DNA from: Ehretia macrophylla
Lineage: Eukaryota; Streptophyta; Magnoliopsida; Boraginales; Ehretiaceae
Assembly: GCA_037974665.1 (NCBI GenBank)
Contig: CM075767.1
Span: 26,747,498 to 26,811,497 of the forward strand
Direction of reading: 5' to 3'
DNA: 64,000 nucleotides
The notes below the pieces were generated by a model. The model searched no databases, was not told where the DNA came from, and worked only from the letters and a program-made list of their open reading frames with translations. Shown piece by piece: positions 54,584-64,000 of the stretch. Positions within the stretch are counted from its first letter, which is position 1, and each line of letters starts with the position of its first letter. Both the position numbers and the translations under genes were made by a program.

Positions 54584-57500
54584 TTCTCCCTCCCTTAAAG
54601 AAATTTTGTCCCCGAAATTCTTACTTGCTGAAAGGAATAGATCTGGGTATTGCTGCTGCATCTGATCTCGCCTCTCCCAAGTAGCCTCCTCAATACCGTG
54701 ATGCTTCCACAACACCTTGACCATCAGAATCTTCTTCGACCTTAACTCTCGTTCTATCTGATCAAGAATACGAATCGGTCGCTCTTCATAAGTCAGATTC
54801 TCACGAAGCTGTAACGGCTCTGGCTCAAGAATATGAGAAGGATCCGGATTATATTTCCGCAAATTAGACACGTGAAATACATCGTGGACATTAGAAAAAT
54901 TCTCCGGTAAAGCCAATCGATATGCCAACTTGCCCACTCTGGCGGTAATCTCAAACGACCCCACAAACCTCGGACTTAGCTTACCACCTTTACCATAACA
55001 AGCAAACCCCTTTTGAGGAGACAATCTCATGAAAACCCGATCTCCGATTGTAAACTCCAAGTCCCTACGACGTTTATCAACATAACTCTTGAATCTACTA
55101 TGCGCCGTAAGCATTCTCTGCCTAATCAACTGAACATTCTCAATCTTCTCTAACAGCTCTGGCATAACAGTCGGATCAACAGTCTTCATCTCCCCTACTT
55201 CATCCCAATACAAAGGTGAATGACACTTACGACCGTAAAGAGCTGCAAAAGGTGCCATCCCAATAGTAGCTTGATAACTATTGTTATAGGCAAACTCAGC
55301 AAGTGGTAGATGTTTCTCCCAGTTCTTCCAGAAATCCAGAACACAAGCCTTGAGCATATCTTGCAGAATCTGAATAGTCCTCTCAGACTGACCGTCGGTC
55401 TGTGGATGATACGCTGTACTGAAATTCAGCTGAGTACCCAAAGTCTCCTAAAGTTTCTCCCACAAACGAGAAGTAAATCGAGGATCTCGATCTGATACAA
55501 TACTAGATGGAATCCCGTGAAGTCTAACAATCTGATCCAAATAAAGATCCGTCAACTTTGCAACTTCATCTCCCATTCGCATCGAAATAAAGTGAGCTGT
55601 CTTCGTCAAACGATCCACGACAACCTAAACTGCATCGTTACCTCTCGGTGTTCTAGGCAAACCAGTGACGAAGTCCATCGTAATATGCTCCCATTTCCAT
55701 TGTGGTATAGCCAATGGCTGAAGCAAACCTGCAGGTCGTTGATGCTCGGCTTTCACTCGCTTACAAGTCAAACATCTAGACACGAACTGAGCAACTTCCC
55801 TCTTCATATTATTCCACCACTAATGTTGCTTCAAGTCCCGATACATCTTGTTTCCACCAGGATGAATGGTGTACTTAGAATTATGAGCCTCCTCCAGAAT
55901 ACCTCACCTCAAACCCGGTTCATCGGGAACAAAAACCCTGTTCCAAAACCGAAGAATACCATCCTCGTGCACTTTGAAGTCAGTCTGATCATCTGTGATC
56001 TGATCCTTGATCTTCTAAAGTTTAACATCAAGTTGCTGAGCTTCTCTGATCTGAGACAGCAATTAAGGTTGAATACGGAGATATGAACACATCACCCCAA
56101 CCTAAGTCAACTCTGGTATCCAGTAAGTGAATTCCTCAAGAACCGCCCACTTCTTGACAGCCAAACAAGAAACACTCGCCTTACGGCTAAGAGCGTCTGC
56201 CACAACATTTGCCTTTCCAGGCAGATAACTGATAGAACAATTATAATCTCCAAGAAGTTCCATCCACCTCCGCTAACGCATATTTAAATCCTTCTGTAAG
56301 AATAAATACTTAAGACTCTTATGATCAGTGAAAATCTCGAACTTACTGCCCCACAGATAATGACACCACTTTTTTAGTGAGAAAACAACAACTGCCAACT
56401 CAAGATCATGAGTTGGATAATTTACCTCATAAGGCTTCAACTTTCTAGAAGCATAGGCAATAACCCGACCATTCTGCATAAGTACACATCCCAAGCCCTC
56501 CTTGGATGCATCGCTGTAAATGACCATATTATCGGTCCCCTCTGGTAGAGCAAGTACTGGAGCAGTAGTCAATCTCTTTTTCAACTCCCGAAACCCACTC
56601 TCACATTTCTCATCCCAAACAAAGCTAGTCTGCTTCTGAGTTAACTTAGAAAGTGGCCTGGCAATCTTCGAAAAGTCCTTGACAAACCTACGATAATAAC
56701 CTGCCAAGCCAAGAAAGCTACGAACCTCCGAAACATTCTCTGAACGTTTCCAAGACATTACCGATTCAATCTTAGTGGGATCTACAGAAATACCGCTCTC
56801 TGTGATAACATGACCAAGAAAAGATATGCGTTGCAGCCAAAATTCACATTTGCTAAACTTTGCAAACAACTGATGCTCTTGCAGCTTCTGTAAGACAAGC
56901 CGTAAATGTTGCTCGTGCTCCAATTCAGACTTAGAATAAACCAAGATATCATCAATAAAGATCACCGCGAACTAGTCTAAGTACGGCTGAAAAACCCGAT
57001 GCATAAGATCCATAAATGCTGCCGGTGCATTAGTTAATCCAAAGGGCATAACTACAAACTCATAATGCCCGTACCGAGTCCTGAAGGCAGACTTCGGAAC
57101 ATCCTCCGTGCGAATCTGAAGCTGATAATACCCCTGCCTCAAGTCAAACTTAGAGTAGACTTTGGCTCCTTGAAGTTGATCAAACAACTCGTCAATCAGT
57201 GGCAAATGATACTTGTTCTTGATAGTCACTTGATTCAAACCACGATAATCAATGCATAATCTCAAGGTACCATCCTTCTTCTTCACAAATAAAACAGGAG
57301 CTCCCCAAGGTGAAAAACTCAACTGAATGAAACCCTTCTCTATTAACTCTTGCAACTGAGTTTTCAACTCTTTCAACTCAGCTGGTGCCATCCGGTACGC
57401 TGATTTAGAAATAGGTTGAGTACCGGGAACAAGATTAATCACAAACTCCACATCTCTCTCTAGCGGTAACCCTGGCAACTCCTCAGGAAATACATTAGGA

Positions 57501-58189
57501 TATTCCCGAATAATAGGAACTTCCTCCCGCTGTAGCTTATCAGATGGCTTGTTGATCAAATAAGCTAGATAACCCAAACACCCATTACTCACCAACTTAA
57601 CGGCTTTAGTTGCTGAGATAATAAAGCTCGTCTTAGCACCCCGGTTCCCTACTACCTCAACTATTGGCTGATCCGGCAAACGAAACTGTACTACCATTGT
57701 TCTACAGTTTAACTGGGCATCATACTTAGATAGCCAATCCATATCCAAGATAACATCATACCCTCGGATAGGAAATAAGATAAGGTTCGAAGGGAAATTA
57801 TACCCCTTAACATGAATTATACAATCCTTATATACTAAGCCAATAATATACTTATTAGTCAAAGAGGTACTAATTTCAACCACGTAAGGCAGTCTTTCAG
57901 GTTGCACATTAACACGTTGCATACAAGCAGGAGTAATGAAAGAATGCGTAGCGCCAGAATCAATCAATACTTTAACAAGTTGATCAAGTATAAGGAAGTT
58001 ACCTTCCACAACTGCAGTCTCCTCAGGCATCTCTTCCAAGTCAACTGCGTAGGCCCGAGCCTGAACCTGTTGCTGCTGAGGTGCACTGCCCGCAAGTCGA
58101 CCCTGATAACCCTGAGTCGCTGCCCGACCCTCAGTCCTCTGATATCTAGGGCAATCCCTTACCCTATGCTTATTGCTGCCGAAACCCAA
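54521..58189 (-). pseudogene. Pol of element E: one frame, ten in-frame stops
   Basis: Same frame as gag throughout. Order: protease ([12 protein letters not shown], near 57950), reverse transcriptase (F-I-D-D-I-L-V-Y-S near 56950), RNase H (Y-S-D-A-S, D-H-K-S-L), integrase zinc site (H...H...C-L-T-C, about 55760-55900), D-D-E core (M-D-F-V-T-G-L, S-D-R-D-P-R-F, Q-S-E-R-T), SPRFVG domain, and a chromodomain-like end (K-V-L-W-K-H-H-G-I-E-E-A-T-W). Stops: TAG at 56972, 56273, 56102, 56015, 55820, 55625 and 55448; TAA 56063; TGA 55904; plus TGA 58190 at the gag side. No frameshift was found. The frame reads through the polypurine tract and ends 63 bases inside the 3' LTR. Confidence 0.88.
54584..54600 (-). 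other. Polypurine tract of element E, inside pol
   Basis: Minus strand CTTTAAGGGAGGGAGAA next to the LTR; its in-frame reading is L-R-E-G-E, the last conserved pol residues. Confidence 0.8.
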
Positions 58190-59308
58190 TCAAGCCCCTG
58201 ACTTCACCCTACAGTCGGCCTCCACATGGCCCTGGCGCTTACAGTAAGTACATTGCGGTGATGATGCACTGACACTGCCCCTGGAAGAACCAGAAGCTGA
58301 AGAAGCAGCTGTACCAGCCTGCTGCTGAGGTCTAACAAAACTAGGCCTGTATTGACCTTGAGACTGGGCTGGCCTGTACTGGGACTGAACCTCATAGGAC
58401 CCCTACTGAAACTGCGGTCGATAATAACTCTGCTGACCCTGCGGTCTGTAAGAGCTCTGCTGTGCTAGCGACCTGTACACAACCTGCAGTACTGAAGGCC
58501 TAAACACTCCCTGCTGACCCTGCGGCTGGAAGGGCTTCTTGCTAGGCTGGCTAGATATAATATGTTCCCCCTTTCTCTTCTCTAGTCTAGAAGCTGCATC
58601 AAAGGCCTCCGTAAGTATATCATACCGATTCAGGGCCATCACATCCTGAATCTCGGGCCTCAACCCCAACATGAACCTATGAGTCTTACGTTCCTCGTCA
58701 GGCACATACTCTGGTGCATACGGGGACAACCTAGTGAAAGTGGCCTCATACTGAACCACTGAAGCATCTCCCTGCACGAAGGCTAGAAACTCTGCCTCTC
58801 TCTGCTTCCTTGCGATCCTCGGGACATACTTCGCCCGGAAAGCTAACAGAAAGGTATCCCAAACATATGGAATACCCTGAGTCTCCCAGCTAGTTTTCAC
58901 CGTGCGCCACCATTCCTCTGCCTCAACATTCAACAAGTACACGACAAAAGTAACCTTCCGCTCATCAATATAATCAAGAGGCTCAAAAATCTTCTCCACC
59001 TTACTAATCTACGCCTCAGCTTTCCGATCGTCCGGTTCCCCCTGAAACCGTGGTAGATAATACCCTAAAAACTCTTTCAGTGTACCACAACCGTGGTACC
59101 CACCTTGTGCGTTCAATAACTGATTCTGCAATGCTTGATTTTGGGCAGCCTGCCCTGCCAGTAACTGTGCCTGACTGGCCATGATCTCGTTCGTCCTAAC
59201 AAAAGCTACACCTATTCGATCATCATCCCTAACTTGGCCTGGTGCCACATTTCTTGGAACCTTATCAGTTACCTCAGGCCTACCTCTGGTCCTCGGTCTA
59301 CCCGTCAT
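58190..59308 (-). pseudogene. Gag of element E, three in-frame stops
   Basis: Start ATG 59308 (M-T-G-R-P-R-T-R-G-R); an in-frame ATG at 59362 lies in the leader. Gag core as in D. Stops at 59009 (TAG, where D has TGG), 58403 (TAG, where D has CAG) and 58190 (TGA, where D has a Cys codon). Gln/Tyr-rich linker, CCHC knuckle CTYCKRQGHVEADC near 58210-58250. Frame is unbroken across the whole region and continues into pol, so Gag and Pol would be one polyprotein. In this class Gag packages the RNA into cytoplasmic particles. Confidence 0.85.
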
Positions 59309-59584
59309 TCTACTAATCAAAGAGTTAGCACAGGTTACAGCACGTAAACAAACTATGAACAACTATTAACACATAAGCAACAAACTCATATAAAGCACAT
59401 AAATCACTTAAGTATCAATCACATAAACAAATTTGTCACATAATCACACAAGCACTAAATCACATAATCACATAATCACTTAACCATATTAACACATAGT
59501 TTACATTTCTTTCACTTCATACATACTTTCATGCTAAGATCATTACCCACATTCCGAGAATACCCCGGCTGACAGCTAACATGC

Positions 59585-59596
59585 GCTTTGATACCA
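59585..59596 (-). other. Primer-binding site of element E
   Basis: GCTTTGATACCA on plus; one change from the A, B and D site, shared with element C. Confidence 0.85.
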
Positions 59597-59602
59597 CTTA
59601 AA

Positions 59603-62028
59603 TGTCACGCCCCAACTCGACCCCACCTATGATCAGTCAGGACGCAACAGAATTTCGGCAGTATAACGACAATAATTAGGACACCGAGGCTCTAAACCAA
59701 CCTCTCAGAACATCATACAATCAAACTCCTCAACCAAACAAGAATCAATTCCTCAATACCATTAACAACATACAACATAACCATATTATACAATAATCAT
59801 TCTTAGTTATACGCCTCCGTTCCAACATAACCTTAACTTTAACATACATAACAAAATAGATTATAAACCAACTTAGCAACCCGATCATAGTCAAAAGAGA
59901 GACTACTAAGTTAGCATCAACTAGTTCATTATTTTTACTACAACTTATACATCATAAACTACAAAGTAAATAAAAGACAACTAGTTTAGTATACAAGATA
60001 ATAGAGTATACAACATCTCAACATCAAGGACAAGACTCTGGCACATAGGAAGCGTCCACATACTGCATATTATCCCCTTCTGGAGGCACGTACCCGTAAT
60101 CTTGCTCAATAACACCTGTATGCATGTAAAAATAGAGAGTGAGCTTATATAAAACAAGCTCAGTGAGGATCCGATAGATCTCTAACAGTATTTACTATAC
60201 ACCTTGGATATGATCCTTTAAGCAGTAAACACGCAATAAAAACATTAATAACATTAAAACACATAACTATAGCGACCAATCAATAAATGATACTCTAGTT
60301 GGTGTAGCTCCAAACCCTATCACGATCTCAACCATTCTTCTTATAACTCCCCATTACTAACGCACCCGAGATACCTCACTAGCCCCTCCCTCCATGACAC
60401 CTCCGTCATGCGAGTTGGGGGTAGTCTCTGGTAGTCATGCCGTTATCAACCCGACAGCTCGATGCTGCCCGAGAGGTGGCACACACATACCAAGACTAAG
60501 TAATAATAATAAACATCATTCACAGGAGGACAATCTAGCAAAATTGCCTATCTCCTAGTTCATCAATCATCAATCAATAATCATCAATAATCATCAATTA
60601 TCATCAATATAACATCAATATAACATCAATATAACATCAAGTAATCAATTAAACAACAAACAACTAAGTTAGATGACAAAGTAGGCCATCCAACTTAACA
60701 TGCATTAAACACATAATCTAACCCTAGTCTAACCATCAACAACTCACAATTCAATCACTCAAATACCACCCAATCAACTAAGGCTCATTTCAACAATTTA
60801 GAGAAAGACAACCTAAACTCCAAATAATCATATCTTACATTCTACTCATCCAAACAACTCCAAATCAGTTTCTAACAGTCACCCATTCAATCAACTACAT
60901 TAGCCCTCTCGGAAACCAACCAAGACACATCAAAATCAAGCCCAACAACCCTAAAACCTCAAGGCACCTAGGCTGAAATTTCTGGATTTTCACCCAAACA
61001 TCGCAATCAAAAATTCAGCATTATAACGGCATTACCACGTAATTAACAAACTTTTAGAAATCGACGGCAATCGATTGCAACCACAACAACTCAAGATATT
61101 CATCAAATGGCCAATCTATCAACTTTAAATACCCGAAAATAAATAATTTCGCTACAATGGTTCAAATCTCGTAGTAATACACATAAACGATCCCTAGCAC
61201 GCATTGAGCAATAATATAACTTCAAATTAACATTCTAACCGTTCAATAATCAATTATATGCAAAAACATAAAAAATGACTTTTAAGATCTAGAATTTTTC
61301 TCTCACCTTTGATGCGATATAAGCCTAGATATGCGTGCAATGCGTGCCCAACAAGCGGAATCCAACTCCGCATGAAAATCTACGGACAAAAACTAGGTTT
61401 TTCTATGAAAAATTGCTTTGGCCATGTGTGTGTTTTTTGAGTGTGTTTTGTGTTGTGTTTTGTGTGTGTTGATGCATATAAGCTAAGGTCAACATTTTAA
61501 AAATAGTCAAAGTTGATTTTATTAGTCTTTTAATTCTATTTTCTAGTCTTTTAATTCATTTAATGACAATTTCTTGCTCAACTATTAATTTAACACTTAA
61601 ACTAATTCTAGACAATATATTTTAGGTGACAAATAGTGTTACATTAAAACAGTTTCAGCCGAGTTGGCTCAAAACTCGTTTTCTTGCAAAAGAAAGTGTA
61701 AAAATCTTTAAAATTTCAAACCCGATTCCAAATCTGTTTTAATCAAACACGGGTCCATTAATACCCAAGGATTAGGTTTTAAAACGTTTAAAATACCCCT
61801 GTAAAAATTTTAGCGGACAGGTGTTCAAAAATACTATTCACCAAAACCGACGATAAAATTTCTGATTCCGTTTTTTATGAAATTTTCATGAATGCACACT
61901 TAGCATGTATTAGGAGTATTAATCACATTATTATCACATTCTAAGTCGTATAGCACATAAATAGGTCAATTCACACAAACCGAGGTAAAGCACGCAAATT
62001 GAGATAAAGCAAAATATGGGGTCTCAGA
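59603..62028 (-). repeat. 5' LTR of element E
   Basis: 2,426 bases; closes TCTCAGA instead of TCTCACA, so the terminal CA has become GA. Palindrome CATGACACCTCCGTCATG at 60393-60410. About 40 bases near 61420, present in the 3' copy, are missing. Confidence 0.9.
60024..60125 (-). CDS. 33-codon LTR frame, element E 5' LTR
   Basis: ATG 60125, stop TGA 60024-60026. It differs from its 3' partner at four residues (Tyr for Cys, Met-Gln for Val-Leu, Ala for Glu); length and stop unchanged. Confidence 0.45.
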   Translation of the reverse strand: MHTGVIEQDYGYVPPEGDNMQYVDASYVPESCP

Positions 62029-62033
62029 TTACA

Positions 62034-62558
62034 ACATTATCACATAACATACAATTCAACACATAGAAAGCCAATATCACCTAAACAGGTTATATTACGG
62101 AAGTAAGTTATAAACAATTAAAGTCACATACGCAACAAACTTCACATAAGACAAGTTGATCACGTAACTCACATTGGTCACTTAAAAGTACATTGAGCAC
62201 CTAAAGCACGTTGTTTCACATAAGCTAGTTATAAACAATTAAAACCACATAAACAACTAACTTCACACAGATACTTCAATCACATAAAACACATTTGTCA
62301 TATAATACACGTTAATCACAAAATGCATATTAACTACAACACATTGAGTACGTAGGACACATTATCAAATAAAACATATTGACCACATTAGTTCACTTAA
62401 CACATAAAGCATATTGATCACATAGAAAGTTAGACACATATGTAAATTAATCACATAAACATATTAACATATGTTTCACTTTTCTTTCACTTAATACATA
62501 CTTGCATGCTTAGACCATTACCCACATTCCGAGGATACCCCGGCTGATAGCTAATCAA
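62034..62558 (-). other. Element C untranslated leader
   Basis: Degenerate repeats of CACAT, TGATCAC and ACATAAA words, about 525 bases, no coding. Ends with CCCCGGCTGATAGCTAA, also present before the primer sites of D and E. Confidence 0.65.
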
Positions 62559-62570
62559 GCTTTGATACCA
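62559..62570 (-). other. Primer-binding site of element C
   Basis: GCTTTGATACCA on plus, same variant as in E. Confidence 0.85.
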
Positions 62571-62576
62571 CTTAAA

Positions 62577-64000
62577 TGTCACACCCCAACTCGACCCCTC
62601 CTACGATTAGTCAGGACGCAACAGAATTTCGACAATATAACGACAGTAATTAAGACACCGAGGCTCTAAACCAACCTCTTCAGAATAACATACAACCAAC
62701 TCCACAAACCATTTAACAATCAACTCCTCAATTAAATTAACAACATACAATATAACCATATTATACAATAATCATTCCTTCAACAATCAATTCATAGTTA
62801 TACGTCTCCGTTCCAACTTAATACATAGGCTATACATACATTTCAAAATAGATTATACAAAACATTATTTTACAACAACTAAGATAATCTCATTGCAATG
62901 ACTCCTGCACATAAGACTCATCCACATACGGTACATTTCCCTCATCAAGAGGCATATACCCGTAGTCAGAATCAGTAACACCTACATGCATGCAATAATT
63001 GAGAGTGAGCTTATATAAAACAAGCTCAGTTAGGATCCGATAGATCTCTAACAGTATTTACTATACTCCTTGGAAATGACTCTTTGAGCAGTAAACACAC
63101 AATAAATATCAATAACAATACATCACATAAATTATAATGACCATTGAATAAAGGATACTCTATTTGGTATAGCTCCAAACGCCATCACGATCTCAACCAT
63201 TCTTCTTGTAACTCCCCATTACTCACGCACTTGAGGTACCTTACTAGCCTCGCCCTCCATGACACCTCCGTCATGCGAGCTGGAGGTAGTCTCTGGTAGT
63301 CATGCCGTTATCAACCCGACAGCCCAATGCTACCCGAGAGGTGACATACACATACCAAGACTCAGCAATAATAATAAACATCACATTACAAAAGGACAAC
63401 CTTTTCCGTTGACTATCTCCCGGTTCATCAATAATCAATATTCAATAATCAATAATCAATAATCAATAATCAATTAATCAATTAATAACATTACAACAAC
63501 ACAACATCAATTAATCAATTAACAACTAAACAACTAAGTTAGATGACAAAGTAGGCCATCCAACTTAACATGCATTAAACACAGTCAAACCCTAGTCTAA
63601 CCATTAACAATTCACAATTCAATCACTCAAACACCACCCAATCAACTAAAGGCATAATTCAATACTTTAAAGAAAGACAACCTAAACTTTAAATAATCAT
63701 ATCTTACATTCTACTAATTCAAAAAACTCCAAACCAGTTTATATCACTCACCCATTCAATCAACTACATTATCCATCTCAGAAACCAACCAAAACACAAC
63801 CAATTTAAGCCCAACAGCCCTAAAACCTCGATGCACCTAGGCTGAAATTTTTGAATTTTCGCACCAACCTCTCAATCAAAATTTTGGCATTACAATGGCA
63901 GTACCCCGTATTTTACAAACTTTTACAAATCGATGGCAATCGATTCCAACCACTACAACTCAAAATATTCACAAAATAGCTAATAACTCAACTTTTAAAA
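62577..64000 (-). repeat. 5' LTR of element C, cut by window edge
   Basis: Opens TGTCACACCCCAACTCGACC. It matches 39247 onward with scattered substitutions for the 1,424 bases visible. Palindrome CATGACACCTCCGTCATG at 63258-63275. Confidence 0.9.
62890..62991 (-). CDS. 33-codon LTR frame, element C 5' LTR
   Basis: ATG 62991, stop TGA 62890-62892. M-H-V-G-V-T-D-S-D-Y start, Y-V-D-E-S-Y-V kept; six residues differ from the 3' partner, none changing length. Confidence 0.45.
   Translation of the reverse strand: MHVGVTDSDYGYMPLDEGNVPYVDESYVQESLQ

Larger units (their letters stand above)
52120..62028 (-). mobile_element. Gypsy element E, full structure, Tekay/Del-like chromovirus
   Basis: 9,909 bases between target duplications TTACA (52115-52119 and 62029-62033). 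LTRs 52120-54583 and 59603-62028, primer site, one-frame gag-pol with protease, reverse transcriptase, RNase H, integrase and a chromodomain-like tail, and polypurine tract. It inserted into C's internal region. The two LTRs differ at five of their first 126 bases by my count. Confidence 0.92.
39247..64000 (-). mobile_element. Gypsy element C, non-coding internal region, interrupted by D and E
   Basis: 3' LTR 39247-41829; internal pieces 41830-41892, 49931-52119 and 62029-62576; primer site 62559-62570; 5' LTR from 62577 past the window edge. With D and E taken out, the internal region is only about 2.8 kb. It shows no gag or pol domain in any frame, so C looks like a large non-autonomous derivative (LARD-type) needing enzymes from a relative such as E. 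That dependence is inference from shared LTR edges and primer site. Confidence 0.8.

Overview
This window is intergenic, repeat-rich plant DNA, most likely from a eudicot. It is A+T-rich and holds no recognisable host gene, tRNA or rRNA. Everything long enough to identify belongs to two kinds of retroelement: Ty3/gypsy LTR retrotransposons of a Tekay/Del-like chromovirus type (Met-tRNA-type primer site, chromodomain-like integrase tail, LTRs of 2.3-4.0 kb), and integrated copies of a petuvirus-like pararetrovirus (one polyprotein, Met-tRNA-type primer site, CCHC capsid knuckle, D-T-G protease, Y-I-D-D polymerase).

Layout. 1-4218 is the 5' end of minus-strand element A, whose 4-kb LTR sits inside the pol gene of minus-strand element B (4219-9615). 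B sits inside a viral copy that resumes at 9616. From 9616 to 39246 lies a scrambled cluster of at least seven partial viral copies: P1 and P2 (+, head to tail), a stack of viral promoter/leader repeats in both orientations, M1 (-), a gypsy LTR stub (F, 21459-22344), M2 and M3 (-), P3 (+) and M4 (-). M4 is cut at 39246 by gypsy element C, which runs off the right edge. C appears non-coding and was entered by element D (41893-49930, TSD ATTAA, gag only) and element E (52120-62028, TSD TTACA, full gag-pol in one frame but with twelve internal stops).

How the parts relate. No viral copy is intact; promoter, primer site and leader are the best-preserved parts. Three of the four copies in which the movement-protein region can be read have lost it by in-frame deletions with short repeats at the joints. 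Viral junctions recur within a few bases of the primer site, where pararetroviral DNA carries its minus-strand discontinuity. C, D, E and stub F share one LTR design. Within it, just downstream in the sense direction of a small hairpin, is a 33-codon acidic frame of invariant length in all seven LTR copies. A and B carry a shorter relative of that frame after a similar hairpin.

Limits: all homology calls are by eye from motifs. Family names (Tekay/Del, petuvirus-like) are inferences from domain order and motifs, not from searches.
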